Shown here: one piece after another, positions 28,491 through 36,624 of the stretch
Layout of the letters: every line of letters starts with the position of its first letter
How positions within the stretch are numbered: the first letter of the stretch is position 1
DNA from: Pullulanibacillus pueri
Lineage (GTDB): Bacteria; Bacillota; Bacilli; Bacillales; Sporolactobacillaceae
Length of the DNA: 64,000 bases
Assembly (NCBI RefSeq): GCF_014639255.1
Contig: NZ_BMFV01000017.1
Coordinates: 1-64,000, forward strand
Direction: 5' to 3'
Translations under genes and position numbers: made by a program
Notes under the pieces: generated by a model
Database searches by the model: none
What the model saw: the letters and a program-made list of their open reading frames with translations, nothing else
Told to the model about the DNA's origin: nothing

Positions 28491-28518
28491 ATTATACAAA
28501 TTAGATTAATATTGTCAA
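28491..28518 (-). promoter_or_regulatory. promoter of the ArsR-MFS operon
   Basis: TTGACA (28513-28518) and TATAAT (28491-28496) are both perfect consensus hexamers on the minus strand, 16 bp apart. Repression by the ArsR product through the AT-rich spacer is a reasonable guess. Confidence 0.85.
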
Positions 28519-28672
28519 CACAACCTAGTGAAATCCAAAATTTGCGCTGCCTTCCTTAAATTACACTTTGGATGAGTCTTTAAGAAGAAAAATACAACAA
28601 AGGTTGAATTGACACTACCCCGTGTAGCGAAATTCATGGTTCTTTCTTATTTAACTGACCATTGGATAAGCG

Positions 28673-28915
28673 TCACCGACAGCCTTTTTGCATCTGAAGC
28701 GTATAAAATTTAACTAACTCTATCCATGCCTGACCATTTGGCATCCCCAATCCTACACATGCCGTTTTAACATCATTAAGCCCAACTCCTCTGCCCAACT
28801 GTTCACCATTCAATTCCCATTCCACTTGCCCTTCACGTCCTAAATCAAGGAAAAACGCCTTAGCCCCTGAAAGATTATTTACGTTTATCTCACATGATCT
28901 ATTCTATTGATCCTC
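28673..28915 (-). pseudogene. VOC/glyoxalase-fold protein remnant
   Basis: The minus strand encodes INVNNLSGAKAFFLDLGREG, VEWELNGEQLGRGVGLNDVK and ACVGLGMPNGQAWIELVKFY, the N-terminal half of a VOC-superfamily (glyoxalase/bleomycin-resistance) protein. The start region (INRIDHV) is in another frame, indicating a small deletion, and the second half of the domain is missing after FYTLQMQKGCR and the stop. It is a degraded gene between the ArsR operon and guaA. Confidence 0.7.
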
Positions 28916-28942
28916 ACATCTCATTCATACATAATCACACAG

Positions 28943-28982
28943 AAAAAAAGCGCTAAGCCTTGGTATATCTAGGCTTAGCGCT
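28943..28982 (-). terminator. terminator of guaA
   Basis: AGCGCTAAGCC / GGCTTAGCGCT forms an 11-bp stem with a 12-base loop, then TTTTTTTCTG on the minus strand. Confidence 0.88.
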
Positions 28983-28991
28983 TTTCTATTA

Positions 28992-30524
28992 TTACTCCCA
29001 CTCAATCGTTGCTGGTGGCTTAGAGGTGATATCATACACGACGCGATTGATATGGGCGACTTCATTGACAATCCGCGTTGAGATTTTTTCAAGGACATCC
29101 CAAGGGATGCGGGCCCAGTCTGAGGTCATGCCATCAATTGAAGTGACCGCACGGATGGCGATGCAGTAATCATAGGTTCTGGCATCCCCCATAACACCGA
29201 CACTGCGGATATCCGGAAGCACCGTAAAGTACTGCCATATATCGCGATCTAAGCCGGCTTTGGCAATTTCATCCCTTAAAACAGCATCAGATTCGCGAAC
29301 GATCTCAAGTTTTTCTTCAGTAATCGCGCCAAGGACACGGATTCCAAGGCCAGGTCCTGGGAATGGTTGGCGATGGACGATTTCATCAGGCAGGCCGAGC
29401 TCTGTCCCTAATCTGCGGACTTCGTCTTTAAATAATGTATTTAAAGGTTCGATGAGATCAAACTGCATTTTTTCAGGAAGTCCTCCAACATTGTGGTGAG
29501 ATTTAATCGTTTGTGCCGAGTCTGTTCCACTTTCAACAATATCGGTGTAAAGCGTGCCCTGAACTAAATAGGAAATATCGGTGAGCTTATTGGCTTCTTC
29601 TTCAAAAACATAGATAAACTCATTGCCAATGATTTTCCGCTTTTTCTCAGGATCGGAGACCCCTTCAAGTTTTCCAAGGAAACGTTCTTTGGCATCGACT
29701 TTGATAAAGTTCATATGAAAGTGGTCTCTAAAGGTTTCCACCACACCGTCAGCCTCACCTTTTCTTAATAACCCGTGATCAACAAAGACACACGTCAACT
29801 GATCGCCAATCGCACGATGAACGAGAGCAGCAGCCACAGAGGAATCCACCCCACCACTGAGGGCACAAAGAACATTTTTCGTGCCGACATTTTTCCGGAT
29901 TTCTTCCACTTGCTCATCGATAAAATGTTCCATCGACCATGAGTCCGAACACTGACAAATACTGAAAACAAAGTTTTTAAGAAGCTCATTTCCATATTCA
30001 CTATGACGCACTTCTGGGTGGTACTGCACACCATATAATTGACGTTCTATATTGGCCATGGCTGCAACTGGGCAGGAGGAACTGGTAGCCAGCACATCGA
30101 AATCCTGAGGTGGTGCTTCAACAAGATCACCGTGGCTCATCCAAACGACTTGTTCCTGTGGTTGGTTTTTAAAAAGACCATTTTCCTTTTCAACTTTAAT
30201 GGTCGCTTTGCCATATTCACGATGCTCTGCACCGGATACCTTCGCACCAAAGTGCTCACTCATGAGTTGCATGCCATAACAAATGCCTAATACCGGTATG
30301 CCTAGTTCGAAAATAGCAGGATCACAGCTAGGCGCTCCCTCTGCATAAACACTGTTGGGGCCTCCTGAAAAAATAATCCCTTTAGGCAGATCCTTTTTTA
30401 TTTCTTCTGCTGTAATCGTATGCGGCTTAAGTTCACTGAAAACACCTAAATCCCGTACACGTCGAGCAATAAGCTGATTGTATTGGCCCCCAAAGTCGAT
30501 GACGATGATTTTTTCCTGATCCAT
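28992..30524 (-). CDS. guaA: GMP synthase (glutamine-hydrolysing) GuaA
   Basis: GuaA aminates XMP to GMP using ATP and glutamine. The 510-residue protein has an N-terminal class I amidotransferase domain (nucleophile Cys82 in [10 protein letters not shown], catalytic His/Glu in [12 protein letters not shown]), an ATP pyrophosphatase domain with [12 protein letters not shown], and the C-terminal dimerisation domain ending KPPATIEWE. The length is standard. It has its own guanine riboswitch and lies between pbuG and yebA as in B. subtilis. Confidence 0.98.
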   Translation of the reverse strand: MDQEKIIVIDFGGQYNQLIARRVRDLGVFSELKPHTITAEEIKKDLPKGIIFSGGPNSVYAEGAPSCDPAIFELGIPVLGICYGMQLMSEHFGAKVSGAEHREYGKATIKVEKENGLFKNQPQEQVVWMSHGDLVEAPPQDFDVLATSSSCPVAAMANIERQLYGVQYHPEVRHSEYGNELLKNFVFSICQCSDSWSMEHFIDEQVEEIRKNVGTKNVLCALSGGVDSSVAAALVHRAIGDQLTCVFVDHGLLRKGEADGVVETFRDHFHMNFIKVDAKERFLGKLEGVSDPEKKRKIIGNEFIYVFEEEANKLTDISYLVQGTLYTDIVESGTDSAQTIKSHHNVGGLPEKMQFDLIEPLNTLFKDEVRRLGTELGLPDEIVHRQPFPGPGLGIRVLGAITEEKLEIVRESDAVLRDEIAKAGLDRDIWQYFTVLPDIRSVGVMGDARTYDYCIAIRAVTSIDGMTSDWARIPWDVLEKISTRIVNEVAHINRVVYDITSKPPATIEWE

Positions 30525-30591
30525 TATCGTTCCTCGTTTCTATCCTTATTTTGTATGGGTTCTATGAGGTCAAAAGACATATTAGAAAACT

Positions 30592-30622
30592 TGGTTTTCG
30601 CTAAATTTTAATAGCGAAAACC
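30592..30622 (-). terminator. second hairpin in the guaA leader
   Basis: GGTTTTCGCT / AGCGAAAACC is a 10-bp perfect palindrome around an AT-rich 10-base loop, 50 bp downstream of the riboswitch attenuator. The following minus-strand sequence, AAGTTTTCT, is only moderately T-rich. It could be a back-up terminator or a protein operator. Confidence 0.5.
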
Positions 30623-30672
30623 TTAGTTGCACTTATAAGGTCTTCCACTAAGACATAAATTCTGACGTAATT

Positions 30673-30715
30673 AAAAACTGGATGTCGCACCTTTTGAAGA
30701 AGGCAGACATCCAGT
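30673..30715 (-). terminator. attenuator terminator of the guaA leader
   Basis: ACTGGATGTC / GACATCCAGT forms a 10-bp stem followed by TTTTTAATT on the minus strand, 27 bp downstream of the aptamer. Confidence 0.87.
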
Positions 30716-30741
30716 AAGAAAATGTACATAAAGGAAATCCA

Positions 30742-30812
30742 CCTTCATAGTCAGACCGTTTACGGTGATCTGGTAGAAACACTCGCGCCATATTCACGAG
30801 CATATACGAAGG
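30742..30812 (-). promoter_or_regulatory. guanine (purine) riboswitch of guaA
   Basis: The minus strand shows CCTTCGTATATG, the loop GAATATGG, GTTTCTACC, the loop ACCGTAAA and GACTATGAAGG, a canonical purine aptamer with P1 CCTTC / GAAGG. C at the specificity position indicates guanine. A control of guaA by guanine closes the feedback on GMP synthesis. Confidence 0.94.
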
Positions 30813-30948
30813 ACATTTATTTTAATGTTATTCATGACATTGCCACAATCGTGCCCTCGCTATGATCCGATAGCCTCTCACAGGCAGGGCGTCTAGAAGG
30901 ACATTCCATCATTGTCCTCATCTATTCTATCAATGTATCCTCCGAGCT

Positions 30949-33198
30949 TCAACCTCGTAATTTTTTAATTATATTTTCCCACGATTCTTTACAATCAGAC
31001 CATTGATGAGGATCTGCCTTATAATAACTTCTCTCTTCATATTTTGTGACCAGCCGTCCCATATCCTTCGTTCCCAAGTGACGATCCACTCTTTCGGCAT
31101 ACTCTCTTAACGTTTGCTCTGGCCTTTTTTTGTAGCCATAAAGTTGCAATAGATAAAGAAGCTTTCTAAAAGCCTGATCAAGAGCATGATCATCTGTACG
31201 TCCACTGTATTGACGTAATAAGTAACCTGGGAGCCATTTTTTTCTGGAACGCCACAAAATAAAACTCGCAATCAAGAGCAGAAGAACAATAAGCGCAAGC
31301 ACCTTCCAAACGGTTCCTAATGATAAATGAAAATCCTTAGGAGTGGTCGTCTTGGCCTCAGCTGTTTTCTGTTCCTGCTTTTCAGGCTGTTGCTGTTTCT
31401 CCTGTTGCTCTTGCTGATCTTGGGTTTTCTCAGGTGTAGAGGTCGTCTGTGAGTCCTCGGTGTCGCTAGCATAGTTAAAGCTATTGATATTATCAAAGCT
31501 CTTCGTCGGCTCAAAAGGCACCCAACCGGAGCCGGGAAAGTAAACTTCCACCCAAGAATGGGCATCAGAATTCTTCACTTCATACTCATACTTGCTATCC
31601 GAAAGGGTTTCTTTATAGGTACCTTGGGTAAAGCCCTTGACCCATCGCGCTGGAATCCCCACGGTTCGCAATAGAACCACCATTGAAGAGGAGAAATTAT
31701 CACAATACCCAACTTTAGTATCAAATAGAAACTGATCCACATAATCAGTATTCCCAGAAGGTTTTGCAACATCATCAATTTGATACGTATAGTCAGATCC
31801 TTGTAAATAATTAACGATCGCTTGGACCTTATCATAACGATTGGTTTCATTCCCAGTAAGTTCTTGAGCCAGGTTTCTCACTCTTGCCGGCAAGGAGGTC
31901 GGTAATTGCAAGTACGTCGATTTAATAACTTCCGGATCATTTGCTGTTCCCTTTACACGTGAAAGTTTTGGAATAGAAAACGTCGGATATTGATACTCAA
32001 GCGTATATGACTTTAATGAAATATGGCGGCCATGATAAGTCGGTTCAAATAGCCCTGAGTTTTCATTGAGCTGCAGATCCGCATTCTTTTGGTTAAGAGC
32101 CTTAATCCCGGTGAGACTTCCCCCATAGATCAATTGCGGGAAGTTCCTCCCTAAGTACTCGATCGTATCGGTAGACTTCTTCACCTCTGTTCCTGACTCA
32201 TAAAGATTAAGAATAGGATAATCGGATAGGTGACTTAGATCAACTTTTTGGGGCTTGCCTTCGGGCTTATTGATCCAGCCCTTCCCTGTATAGAAGTTTT
32301 TCGAAGTGACACGCCAATAGTGGGTATACTCACCAGATGTGTAAAAAATCGGTGTATCATCCATGGAGAAGCCGCCACCAAGATGCGTATCATCACTATC
32401 ATAACCAATCTTTTGCTGAACCGCTCCGCCGGTCTTGGCGTCCTTTTGCCCTGAACCATATTCTTCATAACCATTGGCTGCCTTTTGAATAAAAGGAACC
32501 GGATCCGGCCATTGCGGACCAAATTTTGGCGCAGCATAGCCCACTGCTGACGTCAAGGCGACCATAACGACTAGCGCTAACATCCAAGATAACGGCAGCT
32601 TTTTCCGTTTGAAGCTCACCTTTTCTTTTTCCTGTATCTTAATCACACGTAAAAGTCCTAAGAGGACAAGGCCGATAATCATCGTTCTCACAATAGCTAA
32701 ATCAGCGTGATACATCGTAAAAGTATCGAGGATGGTCAAATAAATTATAGTGACAAAGAAAAAGAGAAAGATTCTACGCGCTTGCAGCAACCAATAGCGC
32801 ATCAAATAGCTAATAATCCATAATAAAATAAAAAAGATAAAAGATCGAAATAAATCGGTTAATCCGACCCAATTGCCATCAAAAACAAAAATCAGATTTT
32901 CTCGTAAATCCTCAAAAAAATAGTCCACCCATAACCCACTAAAAAACGAGGTATTGTAAAAAAACAGCAAGTGCAAGGCATAAACTATTGCTATAAATTT
33001 AACAGGAAACGTCAGCCAATAAGGTAGCCTTAAGTAGGTTAATAGAAATGAGAAGGCGGCGAAGCCAACAAAATAATTCACACTGCCATTATTCGTAATG
33101 ACGGATAAGGGACGTAACCACTCCCATAACAAGAGAAAACCTAAGAGATAAAGAAGGAGAGAGAAGGTATGTGATTTAGCTTGTTGCAAGAGAGCCAC
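30949..33198 (-). CDS. yebA: transglutaminase-like membrane protein YebA
   Basis: This 749-residue protein has six or seven N-terminal membrane helices (to about residue 220), an extracytoplasmic transglutaminase-like domain with catalytic Cys in VGYCDNFSSSMVVLLRTVGI (about residue 480) and His in SDAHSWVEVYFPGSGWVPFE, a Gln/Glu/Lys-rich linker, one more membrane helix near 620-640 and a cytosolic DUF4129-like tail. It is the third gene of a conserved MoxR-DUF58-transglutaminase cluster of unknown function, overlapping yeaD by 23 bp. Confidence 0.9.
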   Translation of the reverse strand: MALLQQAKSHTFSLLLYLLGFLLLWEWLRPLSVITNNGSVNYFVGFAAFSFLLTYLRLPYWLTFPVKFIAIVYALHLLFFYNTSFFSGLWVDYFFEDLRENLIFVFDGNWVGLTDLFRSFIFFILLWIISYLMRYWLLQARRIFLFFFVTIIYLTILDTFTMYHADLAIVRTMIIGLVLLGLLRVIKIQEKEKVSFKRKKLPLSWMLALVVMVALTSAVGYAAPKFGPQWPDPVPFIQKAANGYEEYGSGQKDAKTGGAVQQKIGYDSDDTHLGGGFSMDDTPIFYTSGEYTHYWRVTSKNFYTGKGWINKPEGKPQKVDLSHLSDYPILNLYESGTEVKKSTDTIEYLGRNFPQLIYGGSLTGIKALNQKNADLQLNENSGLFEPTYHGRHISLKSYTLEYQYPTFSIPKLSRVKGTANDPEVIKSTYLQLPTSLPARVRNLAQELTGNETNRYDKVQAIVNYLQGSDYTYQIDDVAKPSGNTDYVDQFLFDTKVGYCDNFSSSMVVLLRTVGIPARWVKGFTQGTYKETLSDSKYEYEVKNSDAHSWVEVYFPGSGWVPFEPTKSFDNINSFNYASDTEDSQTTSTPEKTQDQQEQQEKQQQPEKQEQKTAEAKTTTPKDFHLSLGTVWKVLALIVLLLLIASFILWRSRKKWLPGYLLRQYSGRTDDHALDQAFRKLLYLLQLYGYKKRPEQTLREYAERVDRHLGTKDMGRLVTKYEERSYYKADPHQWSDCKESWENIIKKLRG

Positions 33199-34420
33199 TT
33201 CCCTTCGTCAACCGATTAAAATGGTCATCCGTGACATGATGGGTCACAACACCCATCCCATGTAATTGTTCCAGAACACGGGTCCCTTCTCGATTGTCGT
33301 TCTGTGTCACAAGGAAAAACTCAATCGCCAAACCTCTTGTCATTAAATCATTAAACAGAAGTAGTAAGTGCTTTGAGACTTTTGTTGTTACAAAAATGAC
33401 CGTTGAGTGATGTGAGAGATGTTGAATATACTTATTTATGGCCACTGACACCTCTGCCGAACTCTCTTGATGGATACGCGCGAGATGATTTAATATCTTC
33501 CACTTTTGATAAGGCTGATTCTCCAACTCCAACCATTGGGTTTCTTTCCCTACAGTGACAAAACCAACGGATGATTCTGTTCGTAGGGCCTTTTCCATAA
33601 GTGAACCCGCAAGTGCCACAGAACGTTCAAAGGCCTCCCCCTCTCGATCCGCACTATTGACAGTACAGTCAAGAATAAGAATGACGTCATTATTCAATGG
33701 AAATTCAAACTGCTTTGTCATCAGATGATTGGTACGAGCCGTTGATTTCCAGTCCAACCAACTTAACCGATCTCCCGGGATATACTCGCGAATACTTGCG
33801 ATAGAGGTCACATCATGTTCAAAACTTTTCCTTGACCGCCGTTGTCCACCATAGGCAAGATCTAGAGGGCTCCAAGATTCAGGGGGCGTCATTTTCGGAT
33901 AAACAAGGACGGTATCCTCTATCTCTATTTCCTTTTGCCTTTGAATAAATCCAAAAATGTCTCCTGTCCGGATCGACAGTTTTTTAAACACATACTCCCC
34001 ACGAGGCATCCCTTCTATGGTATAAGTCAATGTTGTTCCCAGTTGAAAGCCAAGAGAAAGAAGCTTCTTGGCATTCTCCCGTTTCCAATTTTGGTGCTTT
34101 TTTAAAATATTATGAGGCTGGTGGTCTTCTATAATTAAGTAAAACAGAGGGAAAGGCACCCGGCGGGTCATCTTAAGGGTCACTTCTAACGGCTCATCTG
34201 CATAAAGTTCGTGTTTACTCATGACTCTTTCAATCCGTATATCACCGAGAGGATAGAGGGCAACAATCAACGTATACACTAAAATAGGGACGAACCCAAA
34301 AAAGACAAACCAACTGACAAACCCCCCTTGAAACATGGCATAGGCAAACGCAATACAGAAAAGGATTAAAACCCAGACGACGCCGAAGAGTGTGCGATGG
34401 CGACGAAACATCGCCATCAT
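33176..34420 (-). CDS. yeaD: DUF58 protein YeaD
   Basis: This 414-residue protein has two N-terminal membrane helices (about residues 12-50) and a DUF58/vWA-like cytosolic region with the family block PGDRLSWLDWKSTARTNHLM (about 212-231). DUF58 proteins accompany MoxR ATPases and are thought to act as adaptors in a chaperone-like or cell-envelope process. It overlaps yeaC by 4 bp and yebA by 23 bp, so the three are one translational unit. Confidence 0.9.
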   Translation of the reverse strand: MMAMFRRHRTLFGVVWVLILFCIAFAYAMFQGGFVSWFVFFGFVPILVYTLIVALYPLGDIRIERVMSKHELYADEPLEVTLKMTRRVPFPLFYLIIEDHQPHNILKKHQNWKRENAKKLLSLGFQLGTTLTYTIEGMPRGEYVFKKLSIRTGDIFGFIQRQKEIEIEDTVLVYPKMTPPESWSPLDLAYGGQRRSRKSFEHDVTSIASIREYIPGDRLSWLDWKSTARTNHLMTKQFEFPLNNDVILILDCTVNSADREGEAFERSVALAGSLMEKALRTESSVGFVTVGKETQWLELENQPYQKWKILNHLARIHQESSAEVSVAINKYIQHLSHHSTVIFVTTKVSKHLLLLFNDLMTRGLAIEFFLVTQNDNREGTRVLEQLHGMGVVTHHVTDDHFNRLTKGSGSLATS

Positions 34421-35385
34421 TTCAAACTACCCTCACGCGGAACCGGAACTTGAACGGTCTTAATGATGTCTGCTACAATATCCTCTGGCTTTACACCCGA
34501 ATATTTAGCATCTGGTTTAAGAATAAGACGATGGCCAAGTACAAAAGGTGCTAAGCTTTTTACATCATCTGGCACCACATATTTACGATCATGCATCATC
34601 GCATAAGCCTGGGCGGTTTTAAGCAGGGCTAAAGAGCCACGAGGACTTACCCCAAGATAAACCTGGTGATGCCCACGTGTACGGCTGACAATATCAATTA
34701 AATAATTCTTAATGCTTTCATCAACATACACTGAACGCGCAGCGGCTTGTAATTCTAATACTTCCTCAATGGACAATACGGAGTCTATAGTTTCAATAGG
34801 ATGATAGGCTTCTAAGCGGTTAAGGACCTCCAGCTCTTCGGCACGACTCGGATACCCCATCTTTAACTTAAGCAAAAAGCGATCGAGTTGAGCCTCTGGC
34901 AATGGATAAGTCCCTTCATATTCAATGGGGTTTTGTGTGGCCATAACGAAGAAAGGCTTCGGTAACACCCGGGTTTGCCCATCAACCGTCACACTGCCTT
35001 CCTCCATCCCTTCTAAAAGCGCGGATTGCGTTTTAGGCGATGTCCGGTTAATCTCATCCGCTAATACGACGTTTCCCATTAATGGCCCTGGCCGAAATTC
35101 AAAAGTCATTTCTTTCTGGTTATATACGGAAAGCCCCGTTAAATCGGACGGGAGTAAATCAGGCGTGAATTGAATTCTTTTAAACTCTGTTCCTAGCGAC
35201 TTTGCAATGGCACGAACAAGCATGGTCTTCCCAACACCTGGAACATCCTCTAAAAGCACATGCCCCTCTGCGAATAATGCCGTTAATGCTAACATAGTAG
35301 CTTGTCGTTTCCCTATCATGACGCGTTCAATATTGAGAATCACCCGTTCAATGGATGGATGCACCTTTTCATCGTTCGCTCCCAT
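34417..35385 (-). CDS. yeaC: MoxR-family AAA+ ATPase YeaC
   Basis: This 322-residue AAA+ ATPase has Walker A in LEDVPGVGKTMLVRAIAK, Walker B in VVLADEINRTSPKTQSALLE, sensor 1 in FVMATQNPIEYEGTYPLPEAQLDRF and the arginine/sensor 2 region in SPRGSLALLKTAQA. It is expected to remodel proteins together with YeaD. The ATG at 35385 has GAGGAGGC in front; the frame extends five codons further without support. Confidence 0.93.
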   Translation of the reverse strand: MGANDEKVHPSIERVILNIERVMIGKRQATMLALTALFAEGHVLLEDVPGVGKTMLVRAIAKSLGTEFKRIQFTPDLLPSDLTGLSVYNQKEMTFEFRPGPLMGNVVLADEINRTSPKTQSALLEGMEEGSVTVDGQTRVLPKPFFVMATQNPIEYEGTYPLPEAQLDRFLLKLKMGYPSRAEELEVLNRLEAYHPIETIDSVLSIEEVLELQAAARSVYVDESIKNYLIDIVSRTRGHHQVYLGVSPRGSLALLKTAQAYAMMHDRKYVVPDDVKSLAPFVLGHRLILKPDAKYSGVKPEDIVADIIKTVQVPVPREGSLK

Positions 35386-35453
35386 GTTCTGCCTCCTCAA
35401 TCTATTCGATAAGCGCTGAATATTCTGATACTATTTGCTATTAAATAACGAAG

Positions 35454-35482
35454 ATAATATACATTCTCTTACAGTATAGCAA
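35454..35482 (-). promoter_or_regulatory. probable promoter of yeaC-yeaD-yebA
   Basis: TTGCTA (35477-35482) and TATTAT (35454-35459) on the minus strand are separated by 17 bp, 70 bp upstream of the yeaC start. The rest of 35483-35697 holds no feature I can name. Confidence 0.6.
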
Positions 35483-35701
35483 AAAATAGAGCCTTTCTCT
35501 ATTAAGAATATATTAATAGAATGGAGGTCTCCTTAAAGTCATAAGGGCCAGATTTCCTAAAGCAATCCTACCCCTCCTTTATCGTCACACAAAACATCAC
35601 TGATTATCACTTTTCTTCAGCCCTCCATTATGAATACCCACTTTTTCTGAGGATACAGCCATGTCCAGCTTAAAAAGTATCGTTTTTTCAATAAACTGAA
35701 A

Positions 35702-35722
35702 CCCCGACAAGATCTGTCAGGG
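35702..35722 (-). terminator. terminator downstream of the 68-residue gene
   Basis: CCCTGACA / TGTCGGGG pairs over eight bases with one G-U, loop GATCT, then TTTCAGTTT on the minus strand. Confidence 0.65.
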
Positions 35723-35797
35723 TATGGACTATTATGGTTTATTTTGAGATCTAACCCCCTAGGGATTTAAGATCTCCTTTTTTCTCACCTCAGGACA

Positions 35798-36004
35798 TTA
35801 CTTCTTCGTACTATTTCTGTCCGAAACCGTAAAAGAAACAACATCATTGGTTTTAAAATAATACGTTCTTCCTCCGACTTCGTGCTCATACCATGAATTC
35901 AAGTCACTGACACTGTCGAAAATCTCCTGCTTATTTTCAGCTTCCTTATCAAAACCAATCTCTTTTCCGTTACTTAATGATACTGAAACATGAAATTTCG
36001 CCAT
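35798..36004 (-). CDS. small conserved-looking protein of unknown function
   Basis: This 68-residue protein starts MAKFHVSVSLSNGKEIGFD and has an alternating beta pattern with a central helix (KQEIFDSVSDLNSWYEHEV). It has a good binding site (GAGGAGTGAAACA) and a terminator, so expression is likely. I do not recognise the family. It lies at the edge of the c-di-GMP island, downstream of the operon terminator. Confidence 0.6.
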   Translation of the reverse strand: MAKFHVSVSLSNGKEIGFDKEAENKQEIFDSVSDLNSWYEHEVGGRTYYFKTNDVVSFTVSDRNSTKK

Positions 36005-36135
36005 TGTTTCACTCCTCTTTCAAACATTCTATCCCTTAGAATGCCCAATTTAGAGGGATCACATCCGATGCATTAAGACAAGTTTTTTTCTCGATCTCTT
36101 TATTGCTTTGATGGCTTATCTTTCTTACTTCTTTT

Positions 36136-36160
36136 AAAAAAACTTGCCGAGGGGCAAGTT
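36136..36160 (-). terminator. terminator of the folE-to-STAS operon
   Basis: AACTTGCC / GGCAAGTT with loop CCTC, extended by A-T pairs, is followed by seven T on the minus strand, about 130 bp past the last STAS gene. Confidence 0.85.
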
Positions 36161-36193
36161 TTAAGCGAAAATGAGGGCTTATACTGGGGCAAA

Positions 36194-36225
36194 GAAAAAA
36201 ATTAAACGATCGTTTAATTTTTTTC
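36194..36225. promoter_or_regulatory. 32-bp perfect palindrome
   Basis: GAAAAAAATTAAACGA followed directly by its reverse complement gives a spacer-free 32-bp palindrome centred on CGATCG. The core TTAAACGATCGTTTAA has the look of a TetR-family operator. It lies between the last STAS gene and the operon terminator. A role as operator or as a site for a two-fold symmetric nuclease or recombinase is open. Confidence 0.6.
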
Positions 36226-36287
36226 GGAGCCCACCCTAGTCTTGATTGTTTAACCTTTCTCATTGAGGATCCCTGTGCGTGTTAACG

Positions 36288-36599
36288 TCAAACAAAGGTG
36301 CCTTCTCCTAAGATTTCCGGAAGCTGTAGGAGTTCAAACACTTCAAAGACTTCCTCTCTAACTTCTGCAATCCTAACTACTGTCGCACTTGACTCCATCG
36401 ATCGCACCAAGTCGATGAGAAGCCCCATTCCTGAGGAATCAACAAAGGGTACCTTGCTAAGATTAATCGTCACAATTGAATAGTCACTAAGCATAGGTTT
36501 AATGGTGTCTTGGATCAGTTCAGTCGCTTCAATATCAAAGTCCCCATCGAAAGTGACCGTGAGATGACTATCCTCTTGAGTTGTACTATACTGGAGCAT
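36288..36599 (-). CDS. STAS-domain anti-anti-sigma factor-like protein (distal)
   Basis: This 103-residue protein is a single STAS domain of the SpoIIAA/RsbV type. The phosphorylatable serine is in SKVPFVDSSGMGLLIDL, where Ser55 follows Asp54. In partner switching the unphosphorylated form binds an anti-sigma kinase; phosphorylation releases it and a PP2C phosphatase reverses this. A kinase-like ATPase (44257-45204), a phosphatase (38722-39549) and a second STAS protein are in the same operon. It is the last gene. Confidence 0.88.
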   Translation of the reverse strand: MLQYSTTQEDSHLTVTFDGDFDIEATELIQDTIKPMLSDYSIVTINLSKVPFVDSSGMGLLIDLVRSMESSATVVRIAEVREEVFEVFELLQLPEILGEGTFV

Positions 36600-36624
36600 G
36601 TTTCAATCCCCTCTTTCTCTTCTC

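Noticed and set aside
28485..28499. TTG start giving a 100-residue ArsR protein
   Set aside because: The extra codons are the -10 box of the promoter.
36036..36263. 75-residue minus-strand frame after the distal STAS gene
   Set aside because: It spans the 32-bp palindrome and the operon terminator, and its sequence (KKIKRSFNFFL...) is a by-product of those; no binding site is present.
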